A stretch of 8,332 nt of DNA from Steroidobacteraceae bacterium (GTDB lineage: Bacteria > Pseudomonadota > Gammaproteobacteria > Steroidobacterales > Steroidobacteraceae), in assembly GCA_025927665.1 (NCBI GenBank), contig JAICKZ010000138.1, forward strand, positions 1 to 8,332, given 5' to 3'. Below, piece by piece: positions 1-6,610 of this stretch; within the stretch, counting starts at the first letter, position 1, and each line of letters opens with the position of its first letter. The notes below the pieces were generated by a model. That model was not told the DNA's origin. It did no database searches and saw nothing but the letters and a program-made list of their open reading frames with translations. The translations under genes were made by a program, and so were the position numbers.

Positions 1-1420
1 CGATGCGTGAACGGTTGTAGCGTCTAAATTGCAAGAGCAACGTGGTGAGCAAAACTGATTTACCCGCACCGGTGGGGCCCACGATCAGGGTATGACCCAC
101 ATCACCCACATGGGTCACCAATCGAAATGGCGTGACGCCATCAGTGCGAGTAATCATGAGCGGCGGACCTTGAAGGTGTGCATTGCACGAAGGTCCCGCC
201 CACACGGAAGAAAACGGAATGAGATGTGCCAGATTAAGCGTTGATATCAAAGGCTGACGCACATTGGCATACACATGACCGGGTAAGGATGAAAGCCAGG
301 CTTCGACCGCATTGAAAGTTTCGCGAATCGTGACAAAGCCACGGCCTTGCACCACCCGTTCTACCGCTTTGATCTTTTCATCGACCATCGCGATATCGGT
401 GTCGCGTACCACAATGGTGGTCGTAAGATAACCAAACGAGACCGCATCACTACCTAACTCTTGTAATGCGACATCCGCATCCACTGCTTTGTTGTCTGCA
501 TCCGAATCGACCAACGGACTTTCTTGTTGAAAGATCGTTTCACGCAATAAGGTGATGACCCCTTTGCGTTTCGCAAACCATTGTCGACGCAAGCGTGTGA
601 GTTCTTTCTCTGCATGCACTTTGTCGAGAAATAAAAACCGTGTGACCCAGCGATACGCAAAACCTTGCCTATTCAGTTCATCCAACATGCCAGGCCATGT
701 TGAGGTAGGAAATCCACGCACACTGACGACACGTAAATGTTCTTCACCTAACTTAGGTGCCAATCCTCCAGTGAATGCCGTATCAATCAGTAATGTATCC
801 AGATAAAACGGCACCTGTGGTACCGCGACACGTTGGACGTTTGCAGAGAGGGTTGCGTGCAAGTAACCGAGCGTCGCTTCATCATCACACCATGCAAGCT
901 CCGGCATCACCCCTTCGAGTAAACTTAACACTCGATCGGTTTCGGTAATAAATCGTTGCAAGTACTCTTTCCAATCCACGGCACGATGAGTGGTACGTTC
1001 CAACAGCAAGCCACTTGCTTTGCTACTGGATTCCTGAGGAGGCAACCACAACAAGGTCAGGTGGTACACACTTTCAAAGTGAACATCGGCTTCTTCAAAG
1101 GATGCACGACGTTCTTGATCGATTAACCAAGACAAGCTTTCAGGAAAGGTTGATTCTGGATACTGTGTAATCGGCCTGCGCTCTGCTTCCACAAACAACG
1201 CCCAACCGGATCCCAATCGTTTCAGTGCGTTGTTAAGCCGTGCCGTTGCAGTGACGAGTTCATTCTCGGTCGCACTTTCTAAATCAGGTCCACGAAAAGA
1301 AGCCGTGCGTTGCAATGAGCCATCTTTGTTTAAGACCACACCAGCACTCACCAATCCTGCCCATGGAATGTAATCGGCTAACGCTTCGGGTCGATCCTGA
1401 TATTCACGTAAATTAAACAT
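1..1420 (-). CDS. trbE: TrbE, conjugal transfer ATPase (N-terminal 473 codons, runs off the window)
   Basis: VirB4-class ATPase of the type IV secretion channel; it acts at the inner membrane and energises pilus assembly and DNA transfer. The frame opens at an ATG at 1420 (MFNLREYQDRPEALADY) and I see no stop down to the window edge. The N-terminal CagE/TrbE/VirB domain fills roughly residues 1-400, with the family-typical stretch SLPGHVYANVRQPLI at about 375-389. A Walker A loop, GPTGAGKS, lies at residues 448-455 (positions 56-79). Walker B and the rest of the C-terminal ATPase domain lie beyond base 1. Family members are usually a little over 800 residues, so about 55-60% is present. The start is 2 nt after the trbD stop and has no strong Shine-Dalgarno site, which suggests translational coupling. 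Last gene of the visible trb operon; trbJ, trbL and others would be expected further left. Family assignment is firm. Confidence 0.95.
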   Translation of the reverse strand, partial: MFNLREYQDRPEALADYIPWAGLVSAGVVLNKDGSLQRTASFRGPDLESATENELVTATARLNNALKRLGSGWALFVEAERRPITQYPESTFPESLSWLIDQERRASFEEADVHFESVYHLTLLWLPPQESSSKASGLLLERTTHRAVDWKEYLQRFITETDRVLSLLEGVMPELAWCDDEATLGYLHATLSANVQRVAVPQVPFYLDTLLIDTAFTGGLAPKLGEEHLRVVSVRGFPTSTWPGMLDELNRQGFAYRWVTRFLFLDKVHAEKELTRLRRQWFAKRKGVITLLRETIFQQESPLVDSDADNKAVDADVALQELGSDAVSFGYLTTTIVVRDTDIAMVDEKIKAVERVVQGRGFVTIRETFNAVEAWLSSLPGHVYANVRQPLISTLNLAHLIPFSSVWAGPSCNAHLQGPPLMITRTDGVTPFRLVTHVGDVGHTLIVGPTGAGKSVLLTTLLLQFRRYNRSRI

Positions 1421-1422
1421 GA

Positions 1423-1677
1423 TTACTGACTCAAAAAAGATTGGTGTTTGATATGACGTGAAAACACTTCCATGCATTGCGGATCGGATTTAGCCGCCCA
1501 CACCGCAAGGGCATGACCGATCAACCCAGTCAGTGCACCCAATAACCACAACCGAAGTCCAAGGCCCAAGGCCGCAGCCAACGTTCCATTGACGATGGCC
1601 ACCGCACGCGGTGCACCGCCCATTAACAAAGGTTCTGTTAATGAACGATGCAACGGCATTTCAAATCCGGTTGTCAT
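1423..1677 (-). CDS. trbD: TrbD, inner-membrane conjugal transfer protein (VirB3-like)
   Basis: Small VirB3-like subunit of the mating channel, thought to partner the TrbE ATPase at the inner membrane. From the ATG at 1677 the protein is 84 residues and begins MTTGFEMPLHRSLTEPLLMG, the usual N-terminal pattern of TrbD (xxPLHRSLTxPxLxGG). Two hydrophobic segments follow at about residues 25-41 and 44-61, then a charged tail. A GTG at 1707 (10 residues longer) and an ATG at 1692 are in-frame alternatives, but neither has a ribosome site and their extra residues do not look like the family. The 1677 ATG overlaps the TGA of an 18-codon mini-ORF by ATGA. Stop is 2 nt before trbE. Product is firm; the start is about 75% sure. 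Confidence 0.88.
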   Translation of the reverse strand: MTTGFEMPLHRSLTEPLLMGGAPRAVAIVNGTLAAALGLGLRLWLLGALTGLIGHALAVWAAKSDPQCMEVFSRHIKHQSFLSQ

Positions 1678-1730
1678 GACTGCGTCACGCATGGCTGCGC
1701 CAGGCACTGGTGTTGAGATACATCAATCAT
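1674..1730 (-). CDS. candidate 18-codon leader peptide ahead of trbD
   Basis: A mini-ORF, MIDVSQHQCLAQPCVTQS, starts at an ATG at 1730 behind an AGAGG ribosome-binding-like site 8 nt upstream. It stops at a TGA (1676-1674) that overlaps the favoured trbD start as ATGA. This is the same coupling geometry used at the traG/RHH, RHH/trbB and trbB/trbC junctions. It may serve only to bring ribosomes to trbD, which has no good site of its own. No homology is recognised, and chance is possible for so short a frame. Confidence 0.3.
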   Translation of the reverse strand: MIDVSQHQCLAQPCVTQS

Positions 1731-1780
1731 CTATCTGACCTCTCAGTTAATTAATTACGCAATCAACAATGCCCAACGTA

Positions 1781-1813
1781 GTTGTGCGCTACGCAGCGAC
1801 TGCGTCGTGCAAC
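1781..1813 (-). other. imperfect hairpin in the trbC-trbD junction
   Basis: A core stem ACGCAG / CTGCGT with a short CGA loop is extended outward by partial pairing of GTTGTGCGC with CGTGCAAC, with mismatches and a bulge. It begins 3 nt after the trbC stop codon. There is no T-run after it on either strand, so it does not look like an intrinsic terminator. It could be an mRNA-stabilising or processing structure that tunes the pilin message relative to downstream genes. The structure is visible; the role is inferred. Confidence 0.35.
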
Positions 1814-1815
1814 GA

Positions 1816-2214
1816 TTAGGCAATGACGGCACCGCCTCCAAAGCTAAAGAAGGTTAGAAAGAATGAAGACGCCGCAAAGGCAATTGAAAGACCAAACACA
1901 ATTTGAATTAATTTTCGAAAGCCACCACTGCTATCCCCAAACGCAAGCGTGAGTCCCGTCATAATGATGATGATCACTGCGACAATGCGTGCGACGGGAC
2001 CTTGAATAGAATCCAGGATGGATTGCAACGGCCCTTCCCATGGCATGTTCGATCCTGCAGCATAAACAGGTTTCATAAACCACAACGACATCAGTGCCGC
2101 GCACCGCAATGCTGCGCATCGCAATACGTTATTAGGCAATGCAATCTTGATCGATGTTATTTGCAACACTGCTCTACGGTTAATTGAAGTATGCAGCATA
2201 GAAAGAGAGTTCAT
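1816..2214 (-). CDS. trbC: TrbC, conjugative pilin precursor (VirB2-like)
   Basis: Major subunit of the conjugative pilus. The 132-residue precursor has a long basic leader, a hydrophobic stretch and a signal-peptidase-like site at VYA-AGS (about residues 50-53). The mature part starts near AGSNMPWEGPL and has two membrane segments (about 73-92 and 102-124) separated by a polar loop GDSSGGFRK; the QGPVARIVAV stretch is typical of the family. The ATG overlaps the trbB stop (ATGA) and has an AAGGA site 8 nt upstream (2223-2227) inside trbB. The leader of about 52 residues is longer than usual, and part of it (LRCAALRCAAL) comes from a 15-nt tandem duplication. In RP4 the TrbC subunit is matured by TraF; no traF is in this window. 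Methionines at residues 6 and 42 are possible alternative starts, but the ribosome site favours the first. Confidence 0.93.
   Translation of the reverse strand: MNSLSMLHTSINRRAVLQITSIKIALPNNVLRCAALRCAALMSLWFMKPVYAAGSNMPWEGPLQSILDSIQGPVARIVAVIIIIMTGLTLAFGDSSGGFRKLIQIVFGLSIAFAASSFFLTFFSFGGGAVIA
2095..2124. repeat. 15-bp tandem duplication inside the trbC leader
   Basis: Two adjacent 15-bp units (2095-2109 and 2110-2124) differ at two positions and encode LRCAA twice in the TrbC signal region. The duplication is in frame and adds five mostly hydrophobic residues. It looks like replication slippage that has since drifted slightly. Confidence 0.8.
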
Positions 2215-3200
2215 AGAAGTTGTCCTTGTGTCTGAGATGAAATGGAATGAAATTGATATTGGTCGTGATGAAGTCCATCAACATGGATGATGTCTTCAAT
2301 GCGCCGTGCACGACCACGCCCAGAAATGAAGACCACTACATCAACGGTTTCAGCAATGAGTGCGCGGGGCACAGTGACGACGACTTCTTGAATGAGTTGC
2401 TCTAGGCGAATGAGTGCACCATAGGCAGAACTTGCATGAATGGTTGCAATACCACCGGGATGACCTGTGCCCCATGACTTAAGCAAATCCAATGCTTCAG
2501 GTCCACGTACTTCACCCACCACAATACGATCCGGTCGCAATCGCAATGTAGAACGCACAAGCTCAGTCATGGAGACCACACCTGGTCGTGTGCGCAGCGG
2601 CACATGATCGTCTGCTTGGCATTGCAGCTCTACCGTGTCTTCAAGCAGGATCACGCGATCGCCGGTATTCGCCATCTCAGCAAGTAATGCATTGGCAAGT
2701 GTGGTCTTCCCTGTACTGGTGCCACCGGCAATCACAATGTTTTTTCGTTCACGTACCGCCTGTCGTAAGAACAAACTTTGTTCTTCACTAATGACACCGT
2801 CGTTTACATACTGAGCAAGTGGAATCACACCGGTAGCACGTTTACGAATCGCGAAGGCAGGCGCACGGACAACAGGAGGCAATACCCCTTCAAAGCGTTC
2901 ACCGGTTTCAGGTAACTCTGCGGATAAGATCGGCGCACCGGCATGCACTTCGCGTCGCAGGTGTGCTGCAATCAATCGAATGATGCGTTCTGCATCGGGT
3001 ACAGAAAGAGAATGACCCGAAGGCTTGCGTCCTTCGCCTAAACGATCAAACCACAATGAGCCATCCGGATTTAAAAGAATCTCCACCACATCACGATCGG
3101 CCAGTGCTGCAGCAATCACCGGGCCCATCGCAGAACGCAACATGCGCGTTTGCCGATCAAGTACCGTCATAGCGGGAGAGATAGTTGAATACGGATTCAT
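2211..3200 (-). CDS. trbB: TrbB, conjugal transfer ATPase (VirB11-like)
   Basis: Hexameric VirB11/GspE-type secretion ATPase on the cytoplasmic face of the mating channel. All core motifs are present in the 329 residues: Walker A GGTSTGKT (159-166), Asp box RVILLEDTVEL (182-192), Walker B RIVVGEVRG (225-233) and His box GHPGGIATIHASS (246-258). The N-terminal domain (about 20-120) ends in FAIRKR, the usual arginine-bearing linker. The length is normal. The ATG overlaps the stop of the ribbon-helix-helix gene (ATGA) and has an AGGA site 9 nt upstream (3210-3213); the stop overlaps trbC in the same way. The gene appears intact. Confidence 0.97.
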   Translation of the reverse strand: MNPYSTISPAMTVLDRQTRMLRSAMGPVIAAALADRDVVEILLNPDGSLWFDRLGEGRKPSGHSLSVPDAERIIRLIAAHLRREVHAGAPILSAELPETGERFEGVLPPVVRAPAFAIRKRATGVIPLAQYVNDGVISEEQSLFLRQAVRERKNIVIAGGTSTGKTTLANALLAEMANTGDRVILLEDTVELQCQADDHVPLRTRPGVVSMTELVRSTLRLRPDRIVVGEVRGPEALDLLKSWGTGHPGGIATIHASSAYGALIRLEQLIQEVVVTVPRALIAETVDVVVFISGRGRARRIEDIIHVDGLHHDQYQFHSISSQTQGQLL

Positions 3201-3679
3201 GTCAAAGATTCCTGATGAAGCAATGAAGCCTGATTGCCATTCAATGGCTCGAAAGGTGTTGATGGAGAGAGTGATTCGTGCAGGTCTTTAACCAAGCTGC
3301 CACCACGTTGCAGATGACGACCCAGTTGTTCTATGAACTTCTCGAAGCGTGCTTTTCCTTGTGCACGCACGCCCTCTTGTTGGTTGTCTGGAATGGAAGC
3401 AGACACGGATAGTTCATAGCGGATAAATAACGCCAACGATTCAATAAGAATCGTTTGATCACGTTCCAGTCGTTCAAACTGACTCGCCAGTCGATCCAGA
3501 CGTTTGAGATACGTAGCATCGCGACGATTGGCATCATCGAATGACAAAAATGCAGACAAAGCCGTTGAGACAATGGACGATTGCGATACTCGTTTAAGCA
3601 CCGCAAGCTCACGCAACTGTGTCGCGTGATGCGGTTCCAGAAACACATTAAGGCGCGCACGAGGAACGTTTGTTTTCAT
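3197..3679 (-). CDS. ribbon-helix-helix (CopG-like) protein between traG and trbB
   Basis: A 160-residue protein whose N-terminus fits a ribbon-helix-helix DNA-binding fold: a basic strand RLNVFLEP (9-16), helix A about 18-29, a turn at RVSQSS and helix B about 34-46. The rest is charged and helical (about 52-90, LKRLDRLASQFERLERD, coiled-coil-like), then a basic segment 108-130 and a weak tail. A CopG-annotated gene in exactly this slot, between traG and trbB, is characteristic of Tn4371-type conjugation modules. It overlaps both neighbours by ATGA and so should be made together with the transfer proteins. It may repress its own operon or act at the transfer complex; which of these cannot be told from sequence. 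Confidence 0.85.
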   Translation of the reverse strand: MKTNVPRARLNVFLEPHHATQLRELAVLKRVSQSSIVSTALSAFLSFDDANRRDATYLKRLDRLASQFERLERDQTILIESLALFIRYELSVSASIPDNQQEGVRAQGKARFEKFIEQLGRHLQRGGSLVKDLHESLSPSTPFEPLNGNQASLLHQESLT

Positions 3680-5727
3680 AGTGCGATGCCATCTTGTGGA
3701 TCAAGCGATGCAAGCCGTGCAGTACGCTTGAAGGATTGATCCAGCGCTTCACCTTCCGTTGGCGAATCATCCACCAGCCAAGATAGTTCTTCTGTTGGTT
3801 GTAAGTTATGTTCTTTAGTAAGGGCAATGTCTGAATGACCAGAGATAGTTTCAGCATCACTCAATATCGTCATCCCGGCATGAGCTACATCATGATGAAT
3901 GGAATCACTGTCTGTTCCTGTTTCACTGCGCCCCAATGACTTTCTTTGCAGCAACGCCGTTGCCCAGTCGGTGGGGCGAGAAGGCGGACAATCTGCATAC
4001 TGACCTTCTTGTAAAATGGGCGGTGCACAAATGCGTCGAGTAAAGTTATTGTCTTCGTAGTACTTAAGTTTGTTTGCTCGAATCGGCAGGCAGCCTGCAA
4101 TCATTACCACTTCCTCATTGGCAGGTAACTGCATCACTTCACCGGGTGTGAGTAATGGCCGTGCCGTTTCTTGACGCGACACCATTAAATGACCAAGCCA
4201 GGGTGATAAACGATGTCCGGCATAGTTACGTTGTGCACGCAATTCGGTGGCCGTACCTAATGCATCTGATATACGTTTTGCGGTGCGTTCATCATTGGTG
4301 GCAAACGCCACTCGTACATGACAGTTATCGAGAATGGCATTATTAGGCCCATACGCTTTCTCGATTTGATTAAGCGACTGGGCTATGAGAAAGGCACGCA
4401 ATCCATATCCAGCCATGAACGCGAGTGCGCTTTCAAAAAAATCCAATCGCCCCAGTGCCGGAAACTCATCCAGCATCAACAACAGTTGTCGACGTTTTGA
4501 TGGATGATGCTTAACTTCCAATGATTCTGTGAGACGTCGGCCAATCTGATTGAGGATCAATCGAATCAGCGGCTTGGTGCGTGAGATATCAGACGGTGGC
4601 ACCACTAGATATAAAGACATCGGATGTTCAGCATTGATCAGATCATCAATACGCCAATCACAGGTTGAGGTCACTGCAGCCACAGTGGGATCACGATACA
4701 ATCCTAAGAAGCTCATCGCAGTAGAGAGCACACCAGAGCGTTCGTTCTCACTCTTGTTCAATACTTCGCGCGCAGCAGAAGCCACTACAGGATGAGGTTT
4801 GCCATCCACATGCTGAGTGTTCATCATGAACCATAAGGCTTGTTCAAATGAACGCGAGGGATCGGACAGAAAATTGGCAACACCACGCAAGGTCTTATCG
4901 TCTTCTGCATACAGTACATGCAGAATGGCACCTACAAGCAGTGCATGACTCGTCTTCTCCCAATGATTGCGTCGTTCTAATGCACCTTCTGGATCAACCA
5001 AAATATCAGCAATGTTTTGCACATCGCGTACTTCGTGAACACCACAACGCACTTCAAGCAAGGGATTGTAGGATGCAGACCGTACATCAGTGGGATTAAA
5101 GAGCACGCAATGCGAGAAGCGTGAGCGCCAACCGGCTGTCAGCTGCCAATTCTCACCTTTGATGTCATGAATAACGGCGGAGTCTTGCCAAGTGAGTAAC
5201 GTCGGCACCACCAACCCCACGCCTTTACCTGAACGTGTCGGTGCAAAAGCCATTACATGTTCAGGTCCGTCATGACGTAAGTACCCTCCATTCACCGTGC
5301 CGAGAAATACACCTGCTGGACGAAGCAACTGAGCGGTCTTCATGTCATGCCATGTGGCCCAGCGTGCAGAGCCATAGGTCGTCACTAACTTGGATTGACG
5401 TGCACGCCACACTGAACCGATGATGGCTGCAAGTGCTGCAATCACTCCACTTGCAGCAGCGATGACGCCACCAATGTCAAACACATGCGGTGCGTATGCA
5501 TGAAACGCATACCACCATTGAAACAATCGCCATGGGTAATAGAGAGGTAATGCATTTAATCCAAACGCATGGAGCAACATGAAGGTGTGTAACACACACC
5601 ATGGCGAACCCAAACGAATTTGAAATCCCAACTGATACGCAACCCATTCTGTCGCGATCCACATGCCCATCATCACAAGGGTGAATACCATCATGATTTG
5701 TCCGATGAGTACTTTGGTAGGCGTCAT
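3676..5727 (-). CDS. traG: TraG/VirD4-type coupling protein
   Basis: Type IV coupling protein, an inner-membrane DNA-pumping ATPase that links the relaxosome to the Trb channel. From the ATG at 5727 it is 683 residues, starting MTPTKVLIGQI, which fits the family N-terminus; a purine-rich GCGAGAG lies just upstream. ATGs at 5733 and 5745 (six residues longer) are alternatives. Membrane segments lie at about 5-28 and 85-107, with further hydrophobic stretches near 45-65. Motifs seen: TTYGSARWA (about 116-124), Walker A APTRSGKG (162-169), the DIKGENW region (188-194), Walker B LLLMLDEFPALG (415-426) and the GYGLRAFLIAQSLNQIEKAYG stretch at about 440-460 (given here as family-typical). The C-terminal ~110 residues are acidic and poorly conserved-looking. 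Its stop overlaps the next gene by ATGA. First gene of the leftward operon. Confidence 0.96.
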   Translation of the reverse strand: MTPTKVLIGQIMMVFTLVMMGMWIATEWVAYQLGFQIRLGSPWCVLHTFMLLHAFGLNALPLYYPWRLFQWWYAFHAYAPHVFDIGGVIAAASGVIAALAAIIGSVWRARQSKLVTTYGSARWATWHDMKTAQLLRPAGVFLGTVNGGYLRHDGPEHVMAFAPTRSGKGVGLVVPTLLTWQDSAVIHDIKGENWQLTAGWRSRFSHCVLFNPTDVRSASYNPLLEVRCGVHEVRDVQNIADILVDPEGALERRNHWEKTSHALLVGAILHVLYAEDDKTLRGVANFLSDPSRSFEQALWFMMNTQHVDGKPHPVVASAAREVLNKSENERSGVLSTAMSFLGLYRDPTVAAVTSTCDWRIDDLINAEHPMSLYLVVPPSDISRTKPLIRLILNQIGRRLTESLEVKHHPSKRRQLLLMLDEFPALGRLDFFESALAFMAGYGLRAFLIAQSLNQIEKAYGPNNAILDNCHVRVAFATNDERTAKRISDALGTATELRAQRNYAGHRLSPWLGHLMVSRQETARPLLTPGEVMQLPANEEVVMIAGCLPIRANKLKYYEDNNFTRRICAPPILQEGQYADCPPSRPTDWATALLQRKSLGRSETGTDSDSIHHDVAHAGMTILSDAETISGHSDIALTKEHNLQPTEELSWLVDDSPTEGEALDQSFKRTARLASLDPQDGIAL

Positions 5728-5791
5728 GTTCATCTCTCGCTTCATTCAATTTCACTGCAACTGCAATGAAGTGGGCGCGAGAATGAGCATG

Positions 5792-5814
5792 AAAAATAGG
5801 CCTGTCAAAGGCCC
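5792..5814 (-). terminator. terminator-like hairpin upstream of traG
   Basis: Read leftward, GGCCT-TTGAC-AGGCC forms a 5-bp GC-rich stem (6 bp with a G-U pair) followed by TATTTTT. It lies 65 nt before the traG start. The stem is short for a strong terminator. It could end leftward readthrough from the cargo or act as an attenuator in the traG leader. Confidence 0.4.
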
Positions 5815-5864
5815 TCATTCATGGAAAACGAAGGAGTTCGCAGCAGAAAAAGCCAGAGAAAATT

Positions 5865-5885
5865 CTGTCGTACTCAGTCGTACAG
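5865..5885. promoter_or_regulatory. dyad/direct-repeat operator candidate
   Basis: The 21-bp stretch has the symmetric pattern CTGT-NNN-ACT-N-AGT-NNN-ACAG, and at the same time carries GTCGTAC twice at exactly 10-bp spacing (5867-5873 and 5877-5883). One-turn spacing on the same helix face suits a dimeric or ribbon-helix-helix regulator. It sits just downstream of the candidate leftward promoter. Confidence 0.4.
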
Positions 5886-5903
5886 AAAAATATTTTTACT
5901 TTT

Positions 5904-5933
5904 TTTATAAGATCAATGGAAAATTGAGTTTAA
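5904..5933 (-). promoter_or_regulatory. candidate leftward promoter for the traG-trb operon
   Basis: On the minus strand a TATAAA -10-like box (5909-5904) lies 18 bp after TTAAAC (5933-5928), within a very A/T-rich tract. Transcription would start near 5897, giving a leader of about 170 nt that contains the dyad and the terminator-like hairpin. The -35 match is poor, so this is a prediction only. Confidence 0.3.
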
Positions 5934-6116
5934 GGGTAGATTTTGCGCAAACGTTCCGCGAAAACAACAAGTAAATTACAAGTCAGTCTGCTTAAACCAA
6001 ATCGATTTTTCTCAGTATTCTTTAACAAAGGTGAATCATGATATTTTTTCAGAATGTGCTTACTCCATTATTTGGCGAATCCGTTCCATCGTAATTGACG
6101 GAGCAAGCATAATTAA

Positions 6117-6290
6117 ATGGTTTGGTGGCAAGATTATCAGCATAAAGACGATGCCAAAAAGCACCAAAGCATTAACTCAATTGTCCAGTTGAAACAAGTG
6201 TTTGAGCTAAAATCATTTGCGATGTTATTTTGCAACCGTCGTTTTATTTATCGACATCGTGGTAGCGAAAGCAAATTATATGTTAGATGA
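6117..6290 (+). CDS. doubtful 57-codon ORF upstream of the TIR unit
   Basis: An ATG directly after an in-frame TAA opens 57 codons starting MVWWQDYQHKDDAKKHQ and ending in a basic tail (IYRHRGSESKLYVR). The only purine-rich site, GGAG, is too far upstream for good initiation. No family is recognised. It could be a small protein, a remnant or chance; the hydrophobic minus-strand frame overlaps its 5' part, so at most one of the two is likely to matter. Confidence 0.2.
   Translation: MVWWQDYQHKDDAKKHQSINSIVQLKQVFELKSFAMLFCNRRFIYRHRGSESKLYVR
6251..6281 (+). promoter_or_regulatory. weak candidate promoter for the YcgL-like/TIR pair
   Basis: TCGACA (6251-6256), one base from the -35 consensus, is followed after 19 bp by TTATAT (6276-6281). 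The spacing is longer than ideal. It would give a leader of about 45 nt before the ATG at 6333. Confidence 0.22.
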
Positions 6291-6332
6291 TGAATTCAGT
6301 CTTAGCTATCTAGTCCCGGAGAGGATTTGCAC

Positions 6333-6590
6333 ATGAACATTGACGTCTATCAATCTACTAAAAATACGAAGCACTTTTTATCTGTTCCTCACGGCTTTGA
6401 TGTAAGTAAACTCAACTTATCTGCCGCCGAGTTAGCCATATATCAAAAAGTCTCTACATTTAAAAGGGGACTGACTGCTGATACCACTGACGAGCGCATA
6501 GCTATGAACTCGAGCGACATCATTGCTCAGATAAAAAGTAAAGGCTACGCTTTGCACGGCGCGGCAATAGTTTTTAACGAGAGCGTATAA
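6333..6590 (+). CDS. small YcgL-like protein, first gene of the TIR unit
   Basis: An 85-residue soluble protein, MNIDVYQSTKNTKHFLSVP at its start. The ATG at 6333 is chosen because GGAGAGG (6318-6324) lies 8 nt upstream; an in-frame TTG at 6327 is too close to that site. No signal peptide or membrane segment. The layout resembles the YcgL family (DUF709): an N-terminal VYxSxKxxxxFLxVP strand-turn-strand, a central variable part, then a helix ending in GYxL (SSDIIAQIKSKGYAL, 60-74). That match is from memory of the family pattern and is an inference. Its TAA overlaps an ATG of the next gene (TAATG), so the two proteins are probably co-translated and may work together, for example as regulator, sensor or inhibitor of the TIR protein. 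Biochemical function is unknown. Confidence 0.8.
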   Translation: MNIDVYQSTKNTKHFLSVPHGFDVSKLNLSAAELAIYQKVSTFKRGLTADTTDERIAMNSSDIIAQIKSKGYALHGAAIVFNESV

Positions 6591-6610
6591 TGCGTTGGAG
6601 AGCACAAACC

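Larger units (their letters stand above)
5728..6332. other. AT-rich divergent intergenic region between traG and the TIR unit
   Basis: About 600 bp with no convincing protein gene. It is clearly richer in A and T than the flanking genes by eye. It separates the leftward traG operon from the rightward YcgL-like/TIR pair, so promoters for both are expected here. I see a terminator-like hairpin (5792-5814), a dyad with 10-bp repeats (5865-5885), a candidate leftward promoter (5904-5933), a weak rightward promoter (6251-6281) and three very short frames: 18 codons at 6038-6094 plus, 57 codons at 6117-6290 plus, and a hydrophobic 27-38 codon frame at 6060-6176 minus. Part of it may be remnants left by insertion of the cargo. 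Confidence 0.6.

Noticed and set aside
454..660. Minus-strand 68-codon frame and plus-strand 552-806 frame
   Set aside because: Both lie inside the continuous trbE reading frame, which is supported by family motifs along its length.
5780..5808. TTGACA (5808-5803) as a -35 box for traG
   Set aside because: The -10 at proper spacing is CATTCT, a poor match, and the TTGAC forms the loop of the terminator-like hairpin.
5663..5974. 103-codon plus-strand frame across the traG start, or its 64-codon part from an ATG at 5783
   Set aside because: The first part is antisense to traG coding sequence; the later ATG has no good ribosome site, and the peptide (low-complexity, Lys/Phe/Tyr-rich from an A/T tract) resembles no family I know.
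6282..6290. GTTAGATG resembling an integron attC right-hand core site
   Set aside because: No matching left core (RYYYAAC-type) or paired inner boxes are found at a suitable distance upstream, so the TIR unit is not supported as an integron cassette.
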